64,000 bases of DNA from an uncultured Christensenella sp. Its GTDB lineage: Bacteria > Bacillota > Clostridia > Christensenellales > Borkfalkiaceae. Position 1 is the stretch's first letter. The number at the start of each line of letters is the position of its first letter. Positions 24,277 to 31,671 of this stretch are shown here, piece by piece. Below the pieces are notes generated by a model, which was not told the origin of the DNA, searched no databases, and was given only the letters and a program-made list of their open reading frames with translations. The stretch lies in assembly GCA_910587015.1 (NCBI GenBank), contig CAJUME010000003.1, forward strand, positions 11,117 to 75,116, in the 5' to 3' direction. A program made the position numbers and the translations under genes.

Positions 24277-25272
24277 ATGAATATTTCTGTCTTAGGCTGC
24301 GGCCGTTGGGGCTCGTTCATTGCGTGGTATCAGGCAACTCAGCTTAAAAACAAGGTTATAAGCTGGGGTCCGCAGGGCGACTATTCTTACGAGGTTCTTA
24401 AAAACACGGGCAAAAACGAATACGTCGCACTGGACAAGTCAATAGAGTTGACGTGCGATTTGCAGTACGCCGTCACCGCAAGCGACGTAATAATCATATC
24501 AATCTCATCGCAGGGTCTGCGCGGGTTTATGCAAAAGGTCACCGCATACAACGTTAAGGATAAAATTTTCGTGCTCTGTATGAAGGGCATAGAAGAGGCT
24601 TCTGGCAAGCGCCTTTCAGAGGTTTTAATAGAAAGCGGCGTCAAAAAGGATAAAATCGCCGTCTGGGTCGGTCCCGGTCATATTCAGGCGTTCACGCAGG
24701 GCATTCCCAACTGCATGCTTATAGACAGCTACGACCCCGCGCTTAAAAAGCATATTGCAGACAGCTTCAAAAGCAATTTAATACGCTTTTATTACGGCAA
24801 CGATATAATAGGCTCAGAAATCGGCGCCGCCGCAAAAAACGTGCTCGGCATAGCCGCGGGCGTGCTTGACGGAAGCGGCTACGTCAGCTTAAAGGGCCCC
24901 CTTATGGCGCGCGGCGCATACGAGGTAGGCAAACTTATCAAGGCAATGGGCGGCGAATTTTCCTCCGCCTACGGACTTGCGCACCTCGGCGATTACGAAA
25001 CTACGCTTTTTTCCGAATATTCCCACAACCGCCGCTACGGCGAAATGATGGCGCACGGCGCAAGGTTCGAAAAGCTTGCAGAGGGCGTTATGACGGCAAA
25101 GGCAATGAAGGAGCTTGGCGACAAATACGGCGTAGAGCTGCCCATCACCAACGCCGTATACGAGGCTTGCTTCCTTTCAAAGCCCTTCGAAAACGGAAAC
25201 GGCTCGGAAAAATGTATGGAAATTTTATTAAAGCTGTTTGACAGAGAAATAAAAAGCGAGTTCAATATATGA
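24277..25272 (+). CDS. gpsA: Glycerol-3-phosphate dehydrogenase [NAD(P)+]
   Basis: The 331-residue protein has an N-terminal Rossmann loop (L-G-C-G-R-W-G-S-F), G-P-G-H in the middle and the catalytic lysine region A-A-K-N-V-L-G-I-A-A-G. It reduces dihydroxyacetone phosphate to sn-glycerol-3-phosphate for phospholipids. The usual first loop GxGxxG is modified to G-C-G-R-W-G. A GGAG site precedes the ATG. The stop overlaps the next gene by four bases. Confidence 0.9.
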   Translation: MNISVLGCGRWGSFIAWYQATQLKNKVISWGPQGDYSYEVLKNTGKNEYVALDKSIELTCDLQYAVTASDVIIISISSQGLRGFMQKVTAYNVKDKIFVLCMKGIEEASGKRLSEVLIESGVKKDKIAVWVGPGHIQAFTQGIPNCMLIDSYDPALKKHIADSFKSNLIRFYYGNDIIGSEIGAAAKNVLGIAAGVLDGSGYVSLKGPLMARGAYEVGKLIKAMGGEFSSAYGLAHLGDYETTLFSEYSHNRRYGEMMAHGARFEKLAEGVMTAKAMKELGDKYGVELPITNAVYEACFLSKPFENGNGSEKCMEILLKLFDREIKSEFNI

Positions 25273-26363
25273 GTGAGAGTTCTTTCGCGTTAAGTATGTT
25301 CGGCTTAACGGTTGTGTTGACGGTTATTCCCGTAATCATTTTTATTGCGGGAATAATAGCTCTGGTCGTTTTTCTTATGAAGCAGTCTTCACATAATAAC
25401 GAAAGCACATCCAATAAGCAATCGACCTTTCAGCCAAATCGGTACGCCGATGGTACCGAGCCTTCGGTTCAACCGCAAACGGCGAAGAAAAAGCACGTCA
25501 ATCCCGCAACCGTTATTCAGCTTGAAGAGGAGCTTAAAAAGCTTTGCAAAAACTGCGTTACGCTTGAAATTTCTGGCGAGCCTTCGCATGTAAGCGGAGC
25601 AACCCGCTTCGGTGGTATGCCTGACGTTCCCGCGGGCTTTGTGTGGCCTTATTTCGAAACCGATACGTTTGACGATAAAAACGTCAAGCCGCGCCCCCTT
25701 GCGTTTATTGCGCAGTTCGATTTGGCGGAAATTTCCGCGTTCGATAAGGACGGACTTTTACCGCGCTCGGGCACGCTTGCGTTTTTCTATGAGTTAGGTT
25801 CCCAACGCTGGGGCTTTGACCCCAAGGACGGCGGCAGTGCAAGGGTATTTTGGTTCCACGAGTGGGAGGATTTGGCTCCCGCGGAATTTCCCGCGGATTT
25901 GCCGCAAGCCTTCCGTTTGCCCGCGCTTAACATAACGGCAAAGTCCGAAAAATCTTACCCGACCAACGAGGATTTTTATTTAAACCGCAAGGATTACTCT
26001 CAGACGATAGACGACTTTAAAGCGGCGGAAGCACAGCTTAATATACAGCGCCCCGATAACCGCTCCAAGCTTTTGGGCTGGGCGGACGTTATTCAGGGCA
26101 ATATTACAAGCGATTGCGAGCTTATTTCCCGCGGATATACCTCGGACGAGGTATGGAACAGCGGAAGCTTCCCCAAGGAAGAGCTTGAAAAAATCGAAGC
26201 CTCCGCTGACGAATGGACGCTTTTATTCCAGCTTGACACCGTGGAAAAAGAAGGCTTTCAGCTTATGTTCGGCAATTACGGCAGAATTTACTTCTATATC
26301 CGCAAGGACGATTTGCGGGCAAAGCGTTTTGACAGAGTATGGCTTATGCTGCAATGCGGTTAA
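25269..26363 (+). CDS. Membrane-anchored DUF1963 (YwqG-like) protein
   Basis: The 364-residue protein has one N-terminal membrane segment (about 10-37), a polar linker, then a DUF1963 domain (about 85-364) with T-R-F-G-G-M-P and P-L-A-F-I-A-Q-F-D-L, and L-L-G-W-A-D-V-I-Q-G further on. B. subtilis YwqG is of this family; function is unknown, though some members sit with toxin-immunity genes. The membrane anchor is unusual for the family. It is coupled to gpsA by a four-base overlap. Confidence 0.78.
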   Translation: MSESSFALSMFGLTVVLTVIPVIIFIAGIIALVVFLMKQSSHNNESTSNKQSTFQPNRYADGTEPSVQPQTAKKKHVNPATVIQLEEELKKLCKNCVTLEISGEPSHVSGATRFGGMPDVPAGFVWPYFETDTFDDKNVKPRPLAFIAQFDLAEISAFDKDGLLPRSGTLAFFYELGSQRWGFDPKDGGSARVFWFHEWEDLAPAEFPADLPQAFRLPALNITAKSEKSYPTNEDFYLNRKDYSQTIDDFKAAEAQLNIQRPDNRSKLLGWADVIQGNITSDCELISRGYTSDEVWNSGSFPKEELEKIEASADEWTLLFQLDTVEKEGFQLMFGNYGRIYFYIRKDDLRAKRFDRVWLMLQCG

Positions 26364-26425
26364 CCGCACGGATATAATTAAAACTATTTAATTTGTCAAA
26401 AATTTTTTATATACGAGGCACAAAT

Positions 26426-28258
26426 TTGTTAAGAGAAGATTTAAGAAACGTGGCGATTATCGCCCATGTAGACCACGGCAAAACTACGCTTGTAGACGCA
26501 CTGCTCAGGCAAAGCCATACCTTCCGCGACAACCAGTCGGTTGAAGAGCGCGTAATGGACAGCAACGATTTGGAGCGGGAGCGCGGTATAACCATACTTG
26601 CAAAAAACACTTCCGTTCATTACAAGGGCGTTAAAATAAACGTTGTAGACACCCCCGGACACGCAGATTTTTCGGGCGAGGTAGAGCGCGTTATGATGAT
26701 GGTCAACGGCGTACTCGTGCTTGTAGACGCGGCGGAGGGCCCCATGCCGCAAACGCGCTTTGTCATGCAAAAGGCGCTCGAAATGGGTCATAGGCTTATT
26801 ATAGTAGTCAACAAAATCGACCGCCCCGATGCTCGTTTAAACGAGGTTCAGGACGAGATTTTAGAGCTTTTGTTAGAGCTTGACGCCTCCGATGACCAGC
26901 TTATGAGCCCCGTTGTATGGTGCTCGGGCAGGGACGGTACGGCAACGCTCGATTTAAACGAAAAGGGCAAGGACTTAACGCCCCTTTTCGAAACGATTTT
27001 AACCCATATCCAGCCCATGGAGGCCGATACCGAAGGCCCTGCGCAGGTGCTTGTTTCCTCAATCGACTATAACGACTATGTCGGCCGTATAGGCATAGGC
27101 AGAATCGAGCGCGGCGAAATTAAGCAGGGACAAGCCGTAACCGTCTGCAATTATAACAACGTCCAGCTTAAAAACAGCGGTAAAATCGTAAACCTCTATC
27201 AGATAGAGGGCCTAAACCGCACCGCATGCGAAACGGCAAAGGCGGGGGATATAATCTGCTTTTCGGGGCTTGAAAAAATAAACATAGGCGACACCGTCTG
27301 CTCTACCGACTGTGTAGAGCCGCACAAATTCGTCAAAATTACCGAGCCGACCGTGGAAATGACCTTTTCTGTAAACGACAGTCCGTTTGCGGGCAAGGAC
27401 GGCAAATGGGTAACCACAAGGCATTTGCGCGACAGACTTTTCCGCGAGCTTTTAAAGGATGTTTCTCTCCGCGTGGAGGAAACGGAGTTCGCCGACAGCT
27501 ACCGCGTCTGCGGCAGAGGCGAAATGCACCTTTCCATTTTAATCGAAAACATGCGCAGAGAGGGCTACGAGTTTCAGGTTTCCACCCCGCGCGTAATGTA
27601 TAAAGAAATAGACGGCGTCAAGCACGAGCCTATGGAAAGGCTTATTGTTGACGTCCCCGACGAGGCTACGGGCGCGGTTTTCCAGAGCATGGGCAACCGC
27701 AAGGGCGAGCTGTTGCATATGAGTGCAATCGGCACGCGCACAAGGCTTGAATTTATCATTCCCGCCCGCGGACTTTTCGGCTATAAGTCGGAATTTTTAA
27801 CCTCAACCAAGGGCGAGGGCGTTATGAACAGCGTATTCTTCGAATATCAGCCGTTCAAGGGCGAGCTCTCCCGCAGAAGCACGGGCTCGCTTATCGCGTT
27901 TGAAACGGGCGAGGCGGTAACGTACGGACTTTTCAACGCGCAGGGCAGGGGCACGCTGTTTATCGGCGCGGGCACTCCCGTGTACGAGGGTATGGTAATA
28001 GGCGAAAATCCCAAAAGCGAGGATATGAACGTAAACGTCTGCAAGACGAAGCACCTTACAAACACCCGTTCAAGCGCCTCGGACGACGCTTTGCGCCTTA
28101 TCACTCCCAAGAAAATGAGCCTTGAAGAATGCCTTGAATTTATCGCCGACGACGAGCTGTTGGAAATTACCCCCAAAAATATCCGCATAAGAAAGCGTAT
28201 TCTTGACAGCGAGCTGCGCGCAAAGGCCAACGCAAAAATCAAGAAAGGCCTTGCTTAA
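26426..28258 (+). CDS. typA: GTPase TypA/BipA
   Basis: The 610-residue ribosome-associated GTPase has G1 A-H-V-D-H-G-K-T-T near the start, E-R-E-R-G-I-T-I, D-T-P-G-H-A-D and N-K-I-D, followed by EF-G-like domains II, III, V and the BipA-specific C-terminus. It aids ribosome assembly and stress adaptation. TTG at 26426 is chosen: it gives L-R-E-D-L-R-N, the normal family start, and a GAGG site lies 7 bases upstream. Another TTG 33 bases earlier has no ribosome site. Confidence 0.93.
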   Translation: MLREDLRNVAIIAHVDHGKTTLVDALLRQSHTFRDNQSVEERVMDSNDLERERGITILAKNTSVHYKGVKINVVDTPGHADFSGEVERVMMMVNGVLVLVDAAEGPMPQTRFVMQKALEMGHRLIIVVNKIDRPDARLNEVQDEILELLLELDASDDQLMSPVVWCSGRDGTATLDLNEKGKDLTPLFETILTHIQPMEADTEGPAQVLVSSIDYNDYVGRIGIGRIERGEIKQGQAVTVCNYNNVQLKNSGKIVNLYQIEGLNRTACETAKAGDIICFSGLEKINIGDTVCSTDCVEPHKFVKITEPTVEMTFSVNDSPFAGKDGKWVTTRHLRDRLFRELLKDVSLRVEETEFADSYRVCGRGEMHLSILIENMRREGYEFQVSTPRVMYKEIDGVKHEPMERLIVDVPDEATGAVFQSMGNRKGELLHMSAIGTRTRLEFIIPARGLFGYKSEFLTSTKGEGVMNSVFFEYQPFKGELSRRSTGSLIAFETGEAVTYGLFNAQGRGTLFIGAGTPVYEGMVIGENPKSEDMNVNVCKTKHLTNTRSSASDDALRLITPKKMSLEECLEFIADDELLEITPKNIRIRKRILDSELRAKANAKIKKGLA

Positions 28259-28264
28259 ATTTAT

Positions 28265-28798
28265 ATGAACGAAATGCAGAGGGCTGACGATATAACGGTA
28301 AAGGACGTTGACGCAACCTTAAACCACGGGCAGATTTATACTGCTAAGCTTTGGGATATATTTCTGATTTATATGCTTGTCTTTTCTGCCGCTATTATAG
28401 CCGTTAGCGTTGCCATATGGATTTTTTCGGACGACAAGGAAACTTTGTTTGCCGTTAAATTCGTTTTCGGCTTCGGAATAGTATTTCTATTAATTATGGG
28501 CTTGCTGTGTATTTATATAATTAACGGCAGACGCAGAGTAAAGCGTTACCTTGAGGACGCGGAAATTTTAAACGCAAAAGCAACGTCCTCGGGGTCGGAA
28601 TTGCAGTACAGGCATCCGTTAATTTTCGTCAAGGCTACTTCGCTTGCGGTAAAATTCAGATATAACGGCAAAAGGTACTTAAAGACAAGTAAAGCAAGCT
28701 TGCAGGTCTATAATAAGTACGCAGATAAAGAAATTAAAATTGCCTATTCGCCCAAATATGACGAGGTTATGCTGATAAAAGCAAGCGATAAGTACTAA
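28265..28798 (+). CDS. Two-helix membrane protein, hypothetical
   Basis: The 177-residue protein has two membrane segments (about 30-54 and 64-87) and a C-terminal soluble part of about 90 residues resembling the DUF3592 type (R-H-P-L-I-F-V and V-Y-N-K-Y-A-D-K-E-I-K-I-A-Y-S-P). Function is unknown. It begins seven bases after typA without a visible ribosome site, so translation may be coupled. Confidence 0.7.
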   Translation: MNEMQRADDITVKDVDATLNHGQIYTAKLWDIFLIYMLVFSAAIIAVSVAIWIFSDDKETLFAVKFVFGFGIVFLLIMGLLCIYIINGRRRVKRYLEDAEILNAKATSSGSELQYRHPLIFVKATSLAVKFRYNGKRYLKTSKASLQVYNKYADKEIKIAYSPKYDEVMLIKASDKY

Positions 28799-28822
28799 AA
28801 CATTTAAAATACACATATAGTA

Positions 28823-28851
28823 ATACCACCCGCACAGGGTGGTATATTTTT
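28823..28851 (+). terminator. Intrinsic terminator after the typA unit
   Basis: ATACCACCC and GGGTGGTAT form a 9-bp stem with a GCACA loop, followed by ATTTTTAT. It separates typA from the yabP operon. Confidence 0.85.
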
Positions 28852-28866
28852 ATAAAGGTGCGTAAT

Positions 28867-29118
28867 ATGGAAGATAATCACAATTTAAGCATAGAGCAAT
28901 GCAAAAAAATAACGGCTTCTGCAATAGCAAGCGTAGACGCTTTTTCCGAAAAGCAGATTGTTTTAAGCTATTCGGGCGGAAAAATAATAGTCAACGGCTC
29001 TGGCATGAAAATCGTCAATTTCTCAAAGACGAGCGGCGCATTTTCGGCAACGGGCAGCATTACAGGTGTGCGCTATGCGCAAAAGGGCGGCTCTTTAAGG
29101 CAAAAATTATTCAAATAA
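28867..29118 (+). CDS. yabP: YabP/YqfC family sporulation protein
   Basis: The 83-residue protein is a single YabP beta domain with V-D-A-F-S-E-K-Q-I-V-L-S-Y-S-G-G-K-I and I-V-N-G-S-G-M-K-I. YabP and YqfC are needed for spore coat or cortex assembly in Bacillus. The ATG at 28867 has AAAGGTG upstream; a GTG three codons earlier is less well spaced. The order yabP-yabQ-divIC is the same as in Bacillus. Confidence 0.85.
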   Translation: MEDNHNLSIEQCKKITASAIASVDAFSEKQIVLSYSGGKIIVNGSGMKIVNFSKTSGAFSATGSITGVRYAQKGGSLRQKLFK

Positions 29119-29121
29119 TCT

Positions 29122-29622
29122 ATGGCGCAATCGGTTTTCATATTTTTGATATGCCTTTTCTGCGGCGTTATAAGCGGCGTTGTGTACGACGTTCTGTATA
29201 CCGCAAGGTGTATAGTCTGCGGCATGGAAAAAACCGCTTACACCGCAAAGGACAGAATTTTTATAATAATTTCCGACGTAATTTATTGCCTTGTGTTTGC
29301 CGCGGGCTTTATTTTTGTGTCGGTTATGTTCGATTTTACCTCGCTTCGGCTGTATATGCTGTTGGGCTGTGTGCTCGGCGCGCTGATATATTTAAAAAGT
29401 TTCCATACAATCGTTGCATTTCTCGTAAAAAAAGTGTATAATGCTGTAAGTATAACAAAGCAGAAAAGGAAGGCAGAAGTTGAGCGAACTGAAGAAAAAC
29501 CGCATAGCCGCCGCCGTAACGGTAAACGCAATAATATTGATAGTAATCCTCGTCGTCGCCGCCGTTTATACTATGGCGCAGGTCGTCATAAAGGCAAAGC
29601 AGGAAAAAGCGCTGAGGGCTGA
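29122..29622 (+). CDS. yabQ: YabQ-like spore cortex protein
   Basis: The 166-residue protein has three or four membrane segments in its first 110 residues (M-A-Q-S-V-F-I-F-L start; V-I-S-G-V-V-Y-D) as in YabQ, which is needed for the spore cortex. It starts three bases after yabP. The last 48 residues are read from DNA that also encodes the start of divIC in another frame and are strongly basic (R/K-rich), so this tail may be a by-product of the overlap. Confidence 0.78.
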   Translation: MAQSVFIFLICLFCGVISGVVYDVLYTARCIVCGMEKTAYTAKDRIFIIISDVIYCLVFAAGFIFVSVMFDFTSLRLYMLLGCVLGALIYLKSFHTIVAFLVKKVYNAVSITKQKRKAEVERTEEKPHSRRRNGKRNNIDSNPRRRRRLYYGAGRHKGKAGKSAEG

Positions 29623-29749
29623 AATAGCAAGGTATAAGCAGCTGATTGAGGAGGGCGAAAAAACGCTCGAGGATTTGCAGTCGGACAGTCATCTTCTGTA
29701 TCTTGCGCTTTTAAACGGCTGGGTTTTTCAGTCGGATACGGGTAATTAA
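29480..29749 (+). CDS. divIC: DivIC/FtsB-like septum initiator
   Basis: The 89-residue protein has one membrane segment (about 10-32) and a coiled coil (about 38-70) ending in a short tail, the DivIC/FtsB plan. It forms the divisome subcomplex with FtsL and DivIB. TTG is the start, with AAGGAAGG eight bases upstream. It overlaps yabQ by 143 bases in another frame, an unusually long overlap. Confidence 0.83.
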   Translation: MSELKKNRIAAAVTVNAIILIVILVVAAVYTMAQVVIKAKQEKALRAEIARYKQLIEEGEKTLEDLQSDSHLLYLALLNGWVFQSDTGN

Positions 29750-29757
29750 GCTTTATT

Positions 29758-30621
29758 ATGAAAATTTCCGCAATAGATATCGGTTCCAATTCCGTCCGCC
29801 TTGCACTTGTGTCGGACGGAAAAACTTTATATAAGCGTATCCGGACAACCCGTTTGGGTGAGGGGCTGTCCTTTTCAGGCGTAATGAAGGACGGGGCAAT
29901 CGAGCGCACCGCGCTTGCCGTTGCCGATTTTGTCAATTGCGCAAAAGCCGAAAAAGCGGACAAGCTGTATGCTTTTGCCACCGCCGCCGTGCGTTCAGCG
30001 GGCAACAGTCAGACCTTTATTAACCGCGTAAAACAGCTTTGCGGCGTTGACGTAGACGTAATAAGCGGCGAAACCGAGGCAAAAATAGGTATTTTGGGCG
30101 CGCTCGGCAATAACGACGGAGGAATAATCGACGTAGGCGGCGCGAGTACGGAGGTTGCCGTCTGCGCGGGAGGGAAAACAGTTTATTCAAAGAGCGTAAA
30201 CGTTGGTACTGTGCGCCTTTTCGATATTGCCGCGCGCAACAAGCAACAGCTTTTGCGGATAATTGCAGAAAAGACGGAAGAATACGGAGAATTTTCGGCG
30301 GAAAACGTTAACGTATGCGCAATCGGCGGCACGGCAACAAGGCTTGCCGCAATCAAGCACAGGCTTTTGCGGTACACGCCGGAGGTTACCGACGGTACGC
30401 AGTTCACAGTTGGCGAGCTTGAAAAATACGCCGATGCGCTTCTTTCAACGCCGGTGGAAATAATCCGCGCAAACACTATATGCACAGCATCGGCAGAGGT
30501 TATAGGCGGCGGCTGTCTGTTGCTTGACGAAATTATGAAAAAGCTTAAAATAAAAAGCCTTACCGTATCCGAAAGCGACAATTTAGAGGGCTATATAATT
30601 TACAAAGAGGGCGCGCTATGA
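29758..30621 (+). CDS. Ppx/GppA family phosphatase
   Basis: The 287-residue actin-fold protein has A-I-D-I-G-S-N-S-V-R at the start, A-T-A-A-V-R, E-T-E-A-K-I-G and I-D-V-G-G-A-S-T-E. The family hydrolyses polyphosphate or pppGpp; the short single-domain form without the C-terminal extension is common in Clostridia, where it follows divIC. Substrate cannot be told from sequence. It overlaps the next gene by four bases. Confidence 0.87.
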   Translation: MKISAIDIGSNSVRLALVSDGKTLYKRIRTTRLGEGLSFSGVMKDGAIERTALAVADFVNCAKAEKADKLYAFATAAVRSAGNSQTFINRVKQLCGVDVDVISGETEAKIGILGALGNNDGGIIDVGGASTEVAVCAGGKTVYSKSVNVGTVRLFDIAARNKQQLLRIIAEKTEEYGEFSAENVNVCAIGGTATRLAAIKHRLLRYTPEVTDGTQFTVGELEKYADALLSTPVEIIRANTICTASAEVIGGGCLLLDEIMKKLKIKSLTVSESDNLEGYIIYKEGAL

Positions 30622-31331
30622 AAAAGCTTACAATAGCCCTTGCCACAGTGTTAGCTGTGCTGTTTGCGGGGCTTTTAGTCTGGGTTTTCTGGCTTGAATA
30701 CAATTTGTACGCACTTGCCGTGTATGCGGCAATGATATTGGCTTTACCGTTTTCAAGTCTTATGCACGAGCTGGGGCATATGCTTTTCGGCGCAATTTGC
30801 AAAATAAAAGCCGTACCCAAATTTAAGCTTTTCGGCTCGTCAAGCTGTAAACTAATTCCCAAAACGGACAAAAAGCTGAAATGGCGGCTAATATTTACAG
30901 CATACGGCGGGCTTGTAATAAATGCGTTTTTATTTATTTTGGGAATTGTCGCACTGGCAACAAACGATGTTCCCGTATGGCTTGCGTTGTTTATTCCGTC
31001 AAACGTGTATCTTTATATAATTAACGCTATGCCGGTGCAGTTTGACAGTGGAAAGACGGACGGACTTATCGGTTCGGAGCTTATAAACCAAGCCGACAGC
31101 GCAAAGGTTATGCTTGCCGTGCTGACGGTGCAGGCGCAGGTTCTTAAAGGAAAACCAATCGCAGAGGTTGACGAACAGCTTCTTTTCGGCGTTCCGCAGA
31201 TTATCGAAAGCGATGAAAGCTTTATAGCTCTGACGGAACTCAGATACGAATATTTCAAAGCCAAGGGCGAAACTGCGCAAGCGGAAAAATACAAGGCAAG
31301 GTTTGAAGAGCTTAAAAAAGAATATATGTAA
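30618..31331 (+). CDS. M50-like site-2 membrane protease homologue
   Basis: The 237-residue protein has an H-E-L-G-H zinc motif in a membrane segment (about 52-56), preceded by S-S-L-M, plus further membrane segments and N-A-M-P-V-Q-F-D-S-G-K-T-D-G (about 134-147), which stands where M50 proteases have the third ligand Asp. It is smaller than SpoIVFB-type proteases. A role in regulated proteolysis is likely; the substrate is unknown. It overlaps the Ppx-like gene, giving one unit from yabP to here. Confidence 0.72.
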   Translation: MKKLTIALATVLAVLFAGLLVWVFWLEYNLYALAVYAAMILALPFSSLMHELGHMLFGAICKIKAVPKFKLFGSSSCKLIPKTDKKLKWRLIFTAYGGLVINAFLFILGIVALATNDVPVWLALFIPSNVYLYIINAMPVQFDSGKTDGLIGSELINQADSAKVMLAVLTVQAQVLKGKPIAEVDEQLLFGVPQIIESDESFIALTELRYEYFKAKGETAQAEKYKARFEELKKEYM

Positions 31332-31338
31332 ATATAAC

Positions 31339-31371
31339 GCTGTGGGCGGTGCTTTAAGCACCGCCCACAGC
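31339..31371. terminator. Intrinsic terminator
   Basis: GCTGTGGGCGGTGCT and its complement form a perfect 15-bp stem with a TTA loop, ending TTATT. It separates the yabP unit from the minus-strand zinc-ribbon gene, so it may serve both. Confidence 0.85.
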
Positions 31372-31378
31372 TTATTAA

Positions 31379-31534
31379 TCAGCTTATTCTGTAAAGCCTT
31401 CCAAAGCAGTGCGGGCAAACCCGTCCCCACAATTCCGCCTTTACCTTGCACACATGGTTGCCGCAGCTTCCGCACTCGAAAAACTCTTCAAAATCCGTAA
31501 AATTCTTGTCTTCCCCGCAATTGAAATTATTCAT
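31379..31534 (-). CDS. Small zinc-ribbon protein, hypothetical
   Basis: A 51-residue reading frame carries F-E-C-G-S-C-G-N-H-V-C and V-C-P-H-C-F-G-R-L, the two CxxC knuckles of a zinc ribbon. It lies alone between a terminator and the gyrB promoter. No good ribosome site is seen before its ATG (31534) or an earlier ATG at 31561. Because of the size, the cysteine pattern is the only support. Confidence 0.45.
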   Translation of the reverse strand: MNNFNCGEDKNFTDFEEFFECGSCGNHVCKVKAELWGRVCPHCFGRLYRIS

Positions 31535-31595
31535 AAAACAAGTATGCAAATTTATAAGCATTTAATACAAAAACCGAAAAAATCAATTCAAGGGC

Positions 31596-31624
31596 TTTAC
31601 TTTGATTATATAATATGGTATAAT
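31596..31624 (+). promoter_or_regulatory. Promoter of gyrB-gyrA
   Basis: TTTACT at 31596-31601, 17-base spacer, TATAAT at 31619-31624 with an extended TGG before it. Confidence 0.75.
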
Positions 31625-31671
31625 AAAACAAAGCTTCAAGCATTGAAAAATTTCTTCAAAGAGGTACATTT

